Assembly: GCF_027596085.1 (NCBI RefSeq)
Contig: NC_072450.1
Location: 7,316,903 to 7,380,902 of the forward strand
Direction: 5' to 3'
Length of the DNA: 64,000 nt
From: Anoplopoma fimbria
Taxonomy: Eukaryota > Chordata > Actinopteri > Perciformes > Anoplopomatidae
Below the pieces are notes generated by a model. The model was given only the letters and a program-made list of their open reading frames with translations. It was not told where the DNA came from and did not search any database. Numbering within the stretch: the stretch's first letter is position 1; each line of letters begins with the position of its first letter. This document shows, one piece after another, positions 51,218 through 63,335 of this stretch. The position numbers and the translations under genes are program-made.

Positions 51218-51286
<69 letters not shown>
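51218..51286 (+). repeat. (TG)34 microsatellite
   Basis: Sixty-nine bases of TG repeat, directly before the GC-rich block at 51300-51980. Confidence 0.98.
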
Positions 51287-51288
<2 letters not shown>

Positions 51289-51479
51289 CAGAGTAGGAGC
51301 TCAGAGGACGGTGGGGGGACGGGACGGGTGGGGGGAGTGGTGCTCTGGCATTGTTGTAGGAATCAAATAGCGTTGCCATGGCGACACTCTGGCAGTAGCA
51401 GCCTCTTTGCAGTAACCAGAGAGTAAAGACCCCCAGGGACCCCCTCACCTCCCCTCCCTCCCCTCACCCCTCTAGCCTC

Positions 51480-51980
51480 CAGCACGTTTGTGTGGAGGGG
51501 TCGCGGGGATCCAGCTGGGGGTGTCTGGCATCGGGCGAAGGCGGCGTCCCCCTTTTTGAACAAACATGCACAAGCAACCGAGAGACCCCTCTCGAAAAGA
51601 AACAAATAAACGAGTTGCAATTTTCATCTCCGAGTTCGCCTTCAAACAACAGCGTCCAACACAATGAGCCAAGGCGAGAGCTGGAGCCTGTTGATAGACA
51701 TTTTGGAGAGCTAGAGGACGGAGAGCTGGGGGGAGGAGGGGGAGGGGGAGGAGCCACACTCCCGACTGTTCGAGCGCAAAATATCTCGCTCCAATCACTC
51801 TCGCACCAACCCCCCCCTCCCCCCCCCTCCTCTGCCTAACACAGGTGGGTATTGTCTGCAGCGTGGGCGCCCCTGGCAGCCGGCCAGCTCGGCTCAGTCC
51901 CTGGGCTAGTCCCGCTTCAGTCGACTGGCTGCACGGGTCCGCCATGGCAGAACCAAGCGCTCCCTCCATAAGCAGCTCTT
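51480..51980. promoter_or_regulatory. CpG-rich intragenic block
   Basis: This block is GC-rich, with roughly 28 CpGs in 500 bases by hand count, including gtcgcggggatcc, catcgggcgaaggcggcgtc and gcagccggccagctcggc. A 165-codon minus-strand ORF (51472-51969) crosses it but is rich in P, G and A and shows no domain or signal peptide. The block is on the upstream side of the neo1 Ig1 exon, so an alternative neo1 promoter or first exon is conceivable. Confidence 0.35.
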
Positions 51981-54099
51981 AACTGTTGCCTTTCCATCGG
52001 GGCAACACTTTCAGGCTTGACCTGAACATTTGCACTCGGGTCAGGATTAGAAAAGGGGCTTCCCACGTTGATGTTGTTGTTAAAACAAATCTTTCAACGT
52101 GTTTTACAAAGAAAAACGAACACCGTCGAAAGCACACTTGTAACTTTTGGAAATAATCATAACTCTACATGCACGATTACATTTTTCACAATGTCCCCAC
52201 AGTGGAATTTCCTCAACTGTAAAGTGTTTTCCTTAGAGACCTGTACGCTGCCTGGTTACCTGGGCAGACTTTCATGCTCCCCATGGAGTCCTGCTGGATC
52301 TTTTGATTCACCAGACTGCAGAGAGAACTCTTCAATGCCCCCCTTTGTTCTCTTGTGGCAATGTCAGGTCAGTTAGAATAAGGAGACCAACGCTCAGCAA
52401 AGGAGAATGTAGGGAAGGTGGAACAAAACAAAGCTAGACGAAACAGGTCACGCATTAACCAGTTAGAAGAAGACAGCTTTTTCTACTTTGTGGAAACTGC
52501 ACATATGACCATAAAAAAGCAAGTTTAAGCAGCAAAAATGAATAGATCATATTAAAAAAAAATATTTGGATGAATTCTTTTAATCTAGAATTGTATTTTT
52601 GAACCAGTGCAATATGGAAAGAGCAAAACTATGCATGTGGGAGGATTGTGTTTATGTCAAAGAGAGCCACAAGTTAATGAAATGAGGTCAGAGGTGCAGT
52701 GAAGCGTCCCGTGGACCTCCATGTGTCAGTGAGGACACAGAGATGCATGTGTGACTATGCTAACAAGCAATATGAAAATAAAAAAGGCTTCTGTCTGCTA
52801 CAGCACAATCGCTCTAATTGCACACTTCCCTTGTCATTTTGAGGATGTTTGCTGAAAGCTGTTGGTGTGGCGTTTGCGTGAGCGCCTAATAGTCGCTTCT
52901 GAGATAAAGACGGTTATTGCTTCAGCTAATGAGGATCATTTCTGTGCAACAGTTTTCAGCATTAAAAAAAAACAACAATAATTCTCGATTACAAATCAGT
53001 CTGTTGAATGATAGACAAGTCAAGCAATTTTTAAATAATTTGTACTAGGTAAATTACAGTAATTATACTGGAAGCATGATAGAATGTTTATAAAAGGCTA
53101 ATATGGAGGTAGAAAATGTACAAACATCACTCACTGATCCCAGCAAATCAACTCTTAACAACGCAGGGAAACATAGACGGGCGTCAAAGGACCTCACCGC
53201 TGATTTATTACTGAACCCAGAGACCTGCATGCTGCAGCTCAGGAGCCGCAGGGCCTTTGTACACAGAGGTTATTGATGGAGGAATTGATTAGCTGTCAAA
53301 TTTAAACGTAAAGGCAGTCAGACCATAATTTCAGATCAATCAACAAGGCTCAATGTCAGTCTGTGCCGTGTAGTGGTATGTGGCCAACATAGAGATGTCA
53401 CAAACTGTCAAATGGGTGTTAAATACGCTTCAGGGTGTCGGAGGTAAAATAGAGACAAGGGAAGAAAATCTCAGTGAACAGAGATTTTCTATGAATAAAC
53501 ACTATCCAACTTTAAAGCAAAGAACTTGTACTTCATTGTGTTTATTTTGCACTGAAATTGGTCTCTGGAGGTTTGAAGTTTGAAGTTGTAGGAGCAGTGA
53601 CTTTGGATGGGGGAGTAGGAGTGCGACAATAACATGGAAAAGCGTTTTTCTTCCCTCAACTCTTCCAAAAAAAAAAAAAAAAATAGAGAAGGAAGAAAGA
53701 AAAAAAAAAGAAAACTCTGGAGGGCATTTGAAGAGGGATTTTTTTTTCTCAACTTTAATTACAGGCCTGTTGTCTGATCTCTCTCCAAGAGCTATAAATT
53801 GGAGGGAGGTGGTTGGAATAGAGACTGAGCAACTCTTTCCCAGTCTCCACGTCTCTTTCACTTTTCACTTCACAAACACGCTACAAGCCAAAGCACGCAG
53901 AAAGCCGTACATATGCACTACGACTGGGAACATTTCTCACGTGCAAAGAACAGAAGCAACACAACAGATGTCACACAAGAGCTGACTGCTACACATTCAG
54001 AGGGGGTTAGTGTTTGGGTTCGGCAGCGAAATCGGCTAACGAGAGCTTCGACTGAGCTCATCTGATGACTGAATGACCAATTGAGAGTCTGTATCCACA

Positions 54100-54234
<135 letters not shown>

Positions 54235-54672
54235 GTAGGCAGGATAGTAAATAAGCATAAAGCAGCAGGATGGATCTCATTTAGATTCTCTGTATGGAAG
54301 CAAACAGACACTGTTGTCATTCAGTGTGACACGGCTGTGATCAAGACAAATGTCCAGACCCCTGTGCAACATTTGCCCCCCCTCACACCCCCCCAGGGAC
54401 CCTCTGTGCTCTGCTCGTCCCCTCAAATAAGGCTGCGAAATGAATAACAAATAGCCATATGGGGCAATTTTTATGTTTCCAAGATTTACTGCTGAACAAC
54501 AGAGTAACCGGTGTCCGGTAAATTTTCAATTATCCTCGACATCCCAGGGTAGTTTTACGATCTATTACATGTGCCCAGTGACATGTTATGTGTGTGTAAA
54601 TGTGACTTGTATTAAGGTCGATATAGAAAAGGCAGCAATAATGGGAGAGGAAAACATAAATCTCATTTAAGC

Positions 54673-54694
54673 TTTTTTTTTTTTTTTTTTTTTT
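54673..54694 (+). repeat. poly-T tract (T22)
   Basis: Twenty-two T residues; no recognised minus-strand element to its right. Confidence 0.9.
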
Positions 54695-56161
54695 GAAGAT
54701 AAGCAGCGAGTGGAAAATAATAGATTGATCAAATGTGGGAGGGGAGTAGTTGGGTGATTTTGTGTACTATTTGCCTTTGGTGTGGCTATACCTCAAATGA
54801 ATTAGCCATTAGTTGTTTTCATTTTGGTAACAGAATAAAAGTAAGACAGTGTGGTGAAGACATTCAAACTGCTGCTGTGTTGAATGATATTGCAATTAAC
54901 AAATTAAAAAAAATCATTAAAATGCACAATATCAATTAAAATATATATTTTTCTTCCAATAAATCATGCAGACTCATCTAAAACAGTTTTTTTCTGAGGG
55001 TGGAAATTGTTGGTGACCCGAGAAGAAAATCATCAGCAGTTTTAATTGTATTAAAGATCTTCTGATACCACATGTCAAAATGTCAGGATGTCAGACAAAC
55101 TTCCGTGTTTATATGCAAAATTATGGCTCATATCTGCTCGACTTGGAGTCCATCACAAGATTATGGTAGAAACAGCGTGCCACAGTTCATCCCCCTCAAT
55201 GCACCGTCTGCCACTGCAGAGGGTCCCAAACCACAGAGCTGCCAGCCTGTTCCTACGCATGCATGATGATGGGTGACACGGAGAGCCAAAGGCCCTGTCA
55301 CACCATTACAGCCATTGTCTGGGAGATTAGACGACGTTAACTTGTGAGCCCGCACCACACTAACACTTGAATGTCAATGTGCATAAACTCGGGCAAACAA
55401 AGCGGGTTCTCATCTTGTCAACCCTCCGGCCATCGTCTGTGTGAACGCTGAAATGTCTGAGCATGCATTTTTAAAAAAAGGAAACTTTGTCTTTTGTCAG
55501 CTTCCGAGTTGAGGGATAACGTACTGGTACGAAGCCATTTCAGTCATCTCAACTTAAAAAGGAAAAGAAAATGATTATGGTTGGTTTTCACTCATTCTAT
55601 TGCTATAACCAGGCCTGGAATGGACCGTTATCTGGCTTTGCATGTGAATCACAGGCAAACATCTCATGCAAATGTGGGAAAACCAGCACTGAAATATGCT
55701 CACGTGTTCATGCTTGACACGTTTGGTTCTACGGTGCTGTGCTTTACTTCTTAGCACGTTTCCCCTCTCTCCTCCATCACCCCCTCTCCTTCATATGGAG
55801 AAACCAGCACAAAAGCCAATACCCTACTAAGAACAACCTGTTAGCCCGCAGCTACTGTGTTACAAGTAAAGAAGGTGACAGGCCTTCTGCTTTGACTCTC
55901 AAAGCTTTTCCTGCTTCTTTGTTACCCCCGGCTGCATCCTCAATACCACCGGGGGAAGCAGGGCCCAAGCTATCCTTGTCTAATGTTGTACGGTGTGGAA
56001 AGCACCCGGTGTAACCTCGCCTCCCCGCTTTTCCACCAATAGCCTGGTATAATATCCCATTTTTGGCATGACACCTTTGACATGCCGTGCTGTCCCCTGC
56101 CGTGAAATCTGTTTGTCTGCTGGCTTTACCGGCTAAGAATGTCCCACCACACGTGTCACAT

Positions 56162-56183
56162 CCCCCCCCCCGCCCCCCCCGCC
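56162..56183 (+). repeat. poly-C tract with G interruptions
   Basis: C-run interrupted by two single G residues, in a C-rich stretch. Confidence 0.9.
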
Positions 56184-57171
56184 CTTACATCTTCTCCAGT
56201 AGCTTGGGTTCCCCCAATTCCCCATGCATGATCATTTGCATCTCATTCCCCGCTGTAAAACAAACACTGTGTACGGTTGCAGTGTGGAGGGTGTACACGT
56301 CTAATATCTGTGTCCAAAGGCGTCACGTCGTAATTGCATATATCGTTGTGTGTACAGGCAACTCTACCTGTGTCAACGTGGGTTAAAGCCCCCTGCTGCG
56401 CCATTGATTACAGTGTCCAACCGCGGCCCGGCGGGGTGCATTCAGTGTGGTTGGACGACGGGTGTGCTGAAGACGCCGTCTCCATTTCAAGTTCAGTCTT
56501 CCACCTGGGTCTGTTCTTTGTCTTCCCACAGCTTGAATGCTCTCTTTGAAACCCGTCTGTCCGACAGAGGCAGCATTATGCATGCAAACACAGACATGCA
56601 GGCATTCAGACATGAAAACTACGTGTGCTGAATTCAGAACACAGGCAGACACGGACACAGCCATGTACACACCATGTAATATGGAAGGCATGAAGAGATA
56701 GGGGGGGTTCGGAAAAGAAGGAACATATGTTCAGTGGCTATACATCCTTGACAGTACTCCCAACAAGGTCACCACATAAGACATTCTCAGGGACCCCCTT
56801 GTGCCTTTTCCCTCCCCGCCCGATGTTCAATCAAGAAAACGGTGTTGGACATTGTCCAGAGGACCAATGAGACAAGGATCTCAGGGATGTAGGGTTGAAT
56901 CCTGCTGTCCAATTCAGAAAGCCATGTGTGGGACCTTTGATGCATCTCTCTCCCCCCCATTTCCAATCATTGTCTACACTCAAACAAAAGGCAAAAAAAA
57001 AAAAAAAAAGTCCAAGAAATTGCATGTGTGTAACATCCAGTCTTGCCAAAGTGAGTTGGGTAAAACATGGCAGGCTTTGTGCATTGTGAATGCCACAGGG
57101 GAGCCATCCTGGCATCGGCATGCTGCATGTCGGTTACACACCAGACAATGAGCAAAGGCAGAATGGCGTGT

Positions 57172-57191
57172 GGGGGGGGGGGGGGGGGGGG
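57172..57191 (+). repeat. poly-G tract (G20)
   Basis: Twenty consecutive G residues. Confidence 0.95.
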
Positions 57192-57852
57192 AGATAATCC
57201 ACCCGGTGCACAAATAACGCCGCCCCTCCGGCTTCCGGGGCCTTCCTTTTGTTGACAGGGGCCACAATGTCGCTCAATATTCGACTTGACAAGCACAGCA
57301 AATCACCGCGACGGAGCCGCGTGTCAAGAGGAAGTGGGTTTGTTTGCTTATTGAGCTGGCGCAAGCAAGGTGGGAGGGAAGGGATGTGTGAGAAGGAATT
57401 CAGAAGAAGAAGGAGCTGATGCAAAAAAAAAAAGTACAGTTGAATAGCATGGAGTATAAGATAGTGGGTGCAACACGTAAGAGCAGAACCAATCTAGTAG
57501 CAGACAAACAAACAAAGACGATTATCGAGAGAGTGCGAGATCCAGAGAACCACATGGGCAATAAAATCTCGAACCGTGAGGTGGCGATGATCTAAAGAGG
57601 AGCTGTGAGGAGGCGGCGGCTCCTGTAGAAGCCTGCCAAAAACCCAGGGAGATGCCTCCGACACTGTTTGTACAAGCTGCCTGTGTGCGAGTGTGGGCGT
57701 ATATGTGCTTAAGAACAGGGACCGTGGATTTCTTTGTCACTGCGCTGTGGGGAGCTTTACGTTTCATTTCCTGGGATGTGAAAACCACAAGCTCTTCAAA
57801 TACTCTACAGCCCTCACCTGTGAGGAAGGGAACAAGGGAGGAACTTCAGAAT

Positions 57853-57883
57853 GGGGTGGGGTGGTGGTGGTGGGGTGGGGGGT
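57853..57883 (+). repeat. G-rich tract, predicted quadruplex
   Basis: Four or more runs of at least three G separated by one to eight bases (ggggtggggtgg...ggggtggggggtg). Confidence 0.7.
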
Positions 57884-57991
57884 GCAGACTGCTCCCAGGA
57901 AGAGCAGTCCGCACTCTTTTCTTGGTGAAGTTTTCTTTGTCTCCACTCATCACACACAGCTGTCAGTTCAACTCCCTGAGGGAAAGAGGCT

Positions 57992-57997
57992 GGGGGT

Positions 57998-58032
<35 letters not shown>

Positions 58033-58036
58033 TGGT
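57992..58036 (+). repeat. (GGGGT)n / (GGT)n tract, predicted quadruplex
   Basis: Five G4-5 runs separated by single T residues, then about seven GGT units. This fits the G3+N1-7 quadruplex pattern very well. Confidence 0.85.
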
Positions 58037-58267
58037 GCTGCAAAAGCCTAACGGGACATTTTCAACACTCTCTGGGAAGAGGCTAATCACTTTACAAGAG
58101 TGTCATGACATCTAAATGCCCATGGTAGAGCAGTAATGACTGCCGTGATCATAGTCATAATCCTCTTCTGCTTCCGATAATTATGATGGTGTCGGGCCAC
58201 AAAGTGAAGACCGGAATCAATAAAAGCAGAGTGACGTCCTCACAGATGTGCTGGCTGGATTCTGCAG

Positions 58268-58288
58268 GCTGCTGCTGCTGCTGCTGCT
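58268..58288 (+). repeat. (GCT)7 trinucleotide repeat
   Basis: Seven tandem GCT/CTG units. Confidence 0.95.
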
Positions 58289-58847
58289 CTTAACTGTGAC
58301 TATTATGGCAGCCCCCTTACACAGTCAATTAACCAGATTCATTAACCAGCCGATATGTCTCGTTCAAAATCTATTTGGTCCCCATCCTCTCTGCGCCCGT
58401 TTCAGGCCAAATAAAACCAGCATGGTAAAAAAAAAAAAGAAAATAAAGCTGACACTAATCACACATAAATAAATGGCATGCATTAGGTGTACGTTTTATG
58501 GTCTATGTCAAACCGTTCATTTTCTCATTTCCCAGGCCGTTATCGGTTGCTTTTTTTCTTAACTTTAATTAGGTCTACAAGTAGGAAAAAAACATTCATA
58601 TCACACCTGAAGAACTCCCATGTACAGCCTAAATGTTGCACTGGTCCATTTTTCATGATTTCTAAAAAAATTATTCACGTTTAAGAGAGCAAACTGATCA
58701 CCAAGAAAGGTCATTATTTTATTTTCTAAACTGGTATCATCAACAGAGGGTCTTGGATGTGTAGCTGAATGTGGTCTTGCTCAAGCATGAGGTAGATCAC
58801 GCATTGATTCATTTAAATAACATACTGCATTTTAAAAAAGAAGAGCA

Positions 58848-58868
58848 CACACACACACACACACACAC
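58848..58868 (+). repeat. short (CA)n repeat
   Basis: About ten CA units. Confidence 0.9.
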
Positions 58869-59827
58869 TTCATTATCTCAAGGTAAAGGACACCATTTCC
58901 CGCTACCACACTCTCGCCTTCACTCCCTCCTCTGCAAGCATTTCTAAACTTGGCAGCTAAGACTGTGATGATGGAGCCTCTCCAGGCAGTAATGTGATGG
59001 TGGGAGACACTTCCAATTTGATAAGCATTCATCACCCCTCGTATCCTCTGCTCCTTCTCGGCACATTCACTGGATTCGCTGAATGGGAGAGTACACATGG
59101 CTAAAATTAGCCTTTAAATATATTTAAAAGGCATTTTTTCTTTCCAAAAACCGAATAGTGTCTAAGAGTAACAAAAAAAAACGGTAGCCTGTGAAGGTTA
59201 CAAGGATAATGTGCTAATGCAATAACACCCAGATTTGTAGCGTCACATTACAGTAACTCTGATTGTGCAGCAGTGCAATCTGTTTAGCCGATATTACCTT
59301 GTCAGGGCTTAGAACAATCCTTTTTGAGGATTAAGTCAAGGCCTGTGGAATAGCATTAATCTGGCCTACAGGAGGGGGGGGGGGGTCACGGAGAAAACGG
59401 CGGCAGATGACAATAAAAGAAGGGCAAACCCGTGCCATTTCTCTGAAGTCCATTCCACACTGGGCAGGCGGGGCCGAGGCAGGCTGCTTGGGCTGAGCTG
59501 GCATCGGGACGGGCCAGCCCTGTGACACTACATATGGCCACGTCTTCACACACAGCGGGACTCACAACTGGCCTACATGCGAGCCAGTGCCAAGCAAGCC
59601 GACGTGAGCCAACGTGCTCGGGTTCTTGTTCCCCTTTGAATAGTAACAGGGTCACCTCAAATAGGCCCAACACCGCCGGCATCCTATATTTAACCTGCTG
59701 CTAGCCGCTGGCCAATAACATATTAATATAACTCTGTTGAAAGCCGATTTGCTTAGGTGTTAAACTGATCCTTGGAGGGGCAGCTCGGTTTTCCTGTGAC
59801 ATCAAGGTCACTGTTGACCCGGGGGAG

Positions 59828-59847
59828 TGTGTGTGTGTGTGTGTGTG
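59828..59847 (+). repeat. short (GT)10 repeat followed by poly-G
   Basis: Ten GT units running into a G10 run. Confidence 0.9.
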
Positions 59848-60128
59848 GGGGGGGGGTTTAGGCAAAAGGCTAGCTTAAGAGGAAGGAGTGTGAAAAATGG
59901 AAAAGAAACTTTGGCGCATCAGCTTTATGAAGGCCGGTCGAACCTTTCACTGTCCACCACCTCTAACCAATAATTAACATCATGGCCTGCTCATGCTTAA
60001 ATATCAAAGGCTAAGCTGAAAGGGTTCTTTAAAGGGCATATTTAAGCACGTAAGAGGCTCTTCTGCTCGGGATTTGCAGCGATTGTGGCCCCACTGGTGA
60101 GTGCTTGGATACGGGATAAGAGCGGACC

Positions 60129-60152
60129 GATGCTGAGATGCTGAGATGCTGA
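60129..60152 (+). repeat. three tandem copies of an 8-bp unit
   Basis: The unit gatgctga is repeated three times exactly. Confidence 0.9.
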
Positions 60153-60358
60153 GGACTACGAGATTAAAAGTTTCCAGAAACCTTTTCAGACGAAAGCCTT
60201 CAACAGACTTGCCTCGCTTAGAGATCAAAAAGGGGGTTGGCTGAAGTGGCCTCCTAAAGCTGAAGATATATGCCGTTTGTCTGTAATTTGCCTTTAAATC
60301 GACCCTTGAGGGTTGGCAAGGATTAGCGCATTTCCCATGCAAATTAAATATGGAGAAC

Positions 60359-60398
60359 ACACAAACAAACACACACACACAAACACACACACACACAC
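60359..60398 (+). repeat. imperfect (CA)n repeat
   Basis: CA units interrupted by three aaac steps. Confidence 0.9.
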
Positions 60399-61341
60399 CT
60401 AACAACAGTTGTTCATGAAGTAATCAGGTGTGAAACTGTATATTTAATACGGTCTGGGCCCTTTCACAATCCCTGCAGATGCAACAACAGCATGGAGCAG
60501 GCACTGCGGTAGCATTACAGGGCAGTATCCCTCCACCGTGCCAAGATAGCCTTCCCTCTGACACACACTGAATGCTTAACAACAGTAATGTCCTCCATTA
60601 TTACAGCTGTAAACATCAAACCTACATCCTGCTAGCCATGGAAACATCCCGCCCATTATCCTCTCCTATAACCGAGACAATAGTGCGCGGGAGGGGAGCA
60701 AAGATTGAGCATCCTATTTTCTGGCAGCCTATTACAAGGGACTGTTTGGAGCTTGATGATGAATAAATCATTTCAATATGGCTTTGGTGGAAGGGGCAAT
60801 TAGACGCTGCAGCTTGAGGCTAATCAAATCTTAGACTCCCTCTCCTTCCTTGGCATCCATTAGACTGGGCGGAGGAGGGCTGAGGGTGAGGATGAGACTC
60901 CAAACATTAGTGGCCTCTGCCTTTTCCTGCAGCCACAGTGCAAGTCAGTTCTTGCTACAGCCATGTTTGTTTACAGCGGCTCTGCGGTGTGAGTGGGCCT
61001 GCAGTGCGTGTGGGTTTATCGGAGTAGCACTCATTCATGCTTCAGACAAAAACAAGAAAACACTATTGTTTGCCCAAAGAGCTGGGGCAGATAGTGGCGA
61101 GGCTCTTGCCGTAACAGAATCAAACCCTGGAGATTGCAGGCGTGGGGACAGGAATGAAACGTAAATCATCCCTTTAAGTGGGAGCGCTCTGGTAACCAGG
61201 CTCTGCTACGGCCCGGTTGATGAAGCTGTGCCGCTGTCGTGATGTTTCATCAGCAAGATCACATGTCATGCCTGCTCAAAACTGATCTCATTAGCTTCAA
61301 TATAGTCAGAAGGAATACTCTTGTCTTGAAGAAAGATTTTT

Positions 61342-61365
61342 AAAAAAAAAAAAAAAAAAAAAAAA
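61342..61365 (+). repeat. poly-A tract (A24)
   Basis: Twenty-four A residues with no recognised element body. Confidence 0.9.
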
Positions 61366-61630
61366 CTAGATTGCAAGGTTAGACATTTATTGAGAAGATA
61401 TGCTAAAGTCTAGACTACACTATATGACTTTGTAGAAAATGTGTTTCACACACGAGGGAGAAAGAGTCGATTTATTTGGGGGGAAAAATGAGTTTACGGT
61501 GTACGAATGCCAACTGTTAGGAACTACGTATGAAAATAAGCAAGTAAACACATGGATAAGACCAAGTAAGAACGTATACCGCTCTATGCACACACAGAAA
61601 CTCTTTAAATTACACAGACAGCCATGAGGA

Positions 61631-61631
61631 C

Positions 61632-61674
<43 letters not shown>

Positions 61675-61685
61675 CACGCACACGC
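61631..61685 (+). repeat. imperfect (CA)n repeat
   Basis: CA repeat with several CG interruptions. Confidence 0.95.
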
Positions 61686-62153
61686 AGCCTGACAGAAATC
61701 GGTTTCACTGCCTACATTTCTTCTCCACCTGTCACTCATCTTCCCTTAATCTATCTCACAGCCCCCTAAAGTTACAAAAAAAAAAAAAGAAGAATCTAAC
61801 TACCGAAATGAAAAGTGTCTGTCAGTGTTTGCCAACTCACACCAGTCTGACGCCTACTGGTGTTGATTTCCCACTCTCTAGCCATCCACAAAAAACCCAC
61901 TTACTGTCTCCTTTGCTGTCTGCATCTTTCCGTCTCGGCCCCTCAGATAACTGAGAGGGGGGTTTTTTTGGCGCTGGTGCCGGCTGGGTAAGCCGAGGGG
62001 AGGTGATTGGCATTAATAATCCTGAGCATCATCAATAAATCAGGGAGCCAGTACTTTAAGGGGGCAGGTGATGGTCCGTGCACAATCGCCCAGATCAACC
62101 TAATTCAGCATGCTGTGAACGATGCAGGGAGATGGAGGGTGTAGTAGAGTGTG

Positions 62154-62187
62154 TGGGTGGGTGGGGGTGTGGGTGGGTGGGGGGTGG
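62154..62187 (+). repeat. G-rich tract, predicted quadruplex
   Basis: Six runs of three or more G separated by T or TGT. Confidence 0.75.
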
Positions 62188-62437
62188 AGAAAGAGCAGGA
62201 CGGTTTGGGTGACGGGATGTTGCTGCCTAAGAAATAAATACTGTGTGAATAAGAGGGCACGAGGTAAAGGGATGAGTAAGAAAAGACATTTTTCTGGACC
62301 GCTAGCTCGTGAGAGGAGCTGGACGTTGGGGGCTGATGGAGTATAAACCCAGCGCTAAACTAGTTCAATTCTTCATATATAATGAATTGTGTGTTAGTAT
62401 GTCGTGTAAGTGGACTCTGTAGGTCTGTGTGTATTAT

Positions 62438-62461
62438 CACCACCACCACCACCACCACCAC
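62438..62461 (+). repeat. (CAC)8 trinucleotide repeat
   Basis: Eight tandem CAC/ACC units. Confidence 0.95.
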
Positions 62462-63314
62462 TACCCTTACATACACACACTCGTGCTGAATTCCTAAGCA
62501 GGGGAGTCTGCCTGCCCTGCACCAGGGGAGTGAATTATTTATCATAGGCCCTTTGCAGTGTGTCAGCGGCTCCGCGGGATGAAATGATATTTATGGAGCC
62601 CCCTGGGCAAGGGTGGGGAGGACAGAGGAGAGACAGAATTAGGGGAGGGGACGGGGGGGGGGTAGAAGGGGCGAAGGTACAAAAACACACATGTATATAT
62701 AAATGGAGCGCATAGAAGGTGACTGATTGTGAAGGAGAATGGTTGAGTAGTACGGAGGAGATGAAGGAAAGAAGCAGTAGAGATGACTGTCAAAGGGAAC
62801 TGTCGGATAGGGGCTGTCGTGATTAGGGTACAGGGTCTCTACCGACAGGGGGAACAAGCTAGCACCCTGGGATATCATGCATGTTAGACCCATATGAGTT
62901 AGCATGGATTATGGGATGCTGGGTAGTGCCCATGAGCCAAATAGCACTGATATATATGTGTGCATGTCTTTTAAAGCATTGTACAGTTCTGCTTGGAGGG
63001 GGATTTTTAGGGTCATACTTATCTTAATTACTAGTTCTATATATTCTCAGTTTGCTTTCATCCCAATATTGTGACACAAATTTCAACTAAATCACACATT
63101 TCTAAAATGTAGTTGTTAATTTAACACATGGCAAGTGGCAGACGGTGGGGTGGGGGGGACGACATGCGACAGACATCCTGGGTTTGATTCAAACACCAGG
63201 GGTCTGAGGGAATGTGTACAAGGCTGAGCCAAATGCACCAGCAAGACACCCGAGCATCGCATCATCTCCAGTATGATGCGGGGATAATCTAAACAGCATT
63301 GTAAGCTGTGCGCC

Positions 63315-63335
63315 AGACTCGAACCCATTAAGCCA
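63315..63335 (-). repeat. tRNA-like A and B box pair, possibly a decayed SINE
   Basis: On the minus strand the A box tggcttaatgg (63335-63325) fits TRGYNNARNGG exactly. The B box ggttcgagtct (63325-63315) fits GGTTCRANNCC except for the last base. The two share one base instead of being about 30 apart, so this is either a SINE head with an internal deletion or chance. Confidence 0.3.

Noticed and set aside
51472..51969. 165-codon minus-strand ORF in GC-rich DNA, considered as neo1 exon 1 or a separate gene
   Set aside because: Composition is low-complexity (P, G, A rich), with no signal peptide at its start, no domain, and no phase-1 donor I could tie to the Ig1 exon. Long ORFs are expected in GC-rich sequence.
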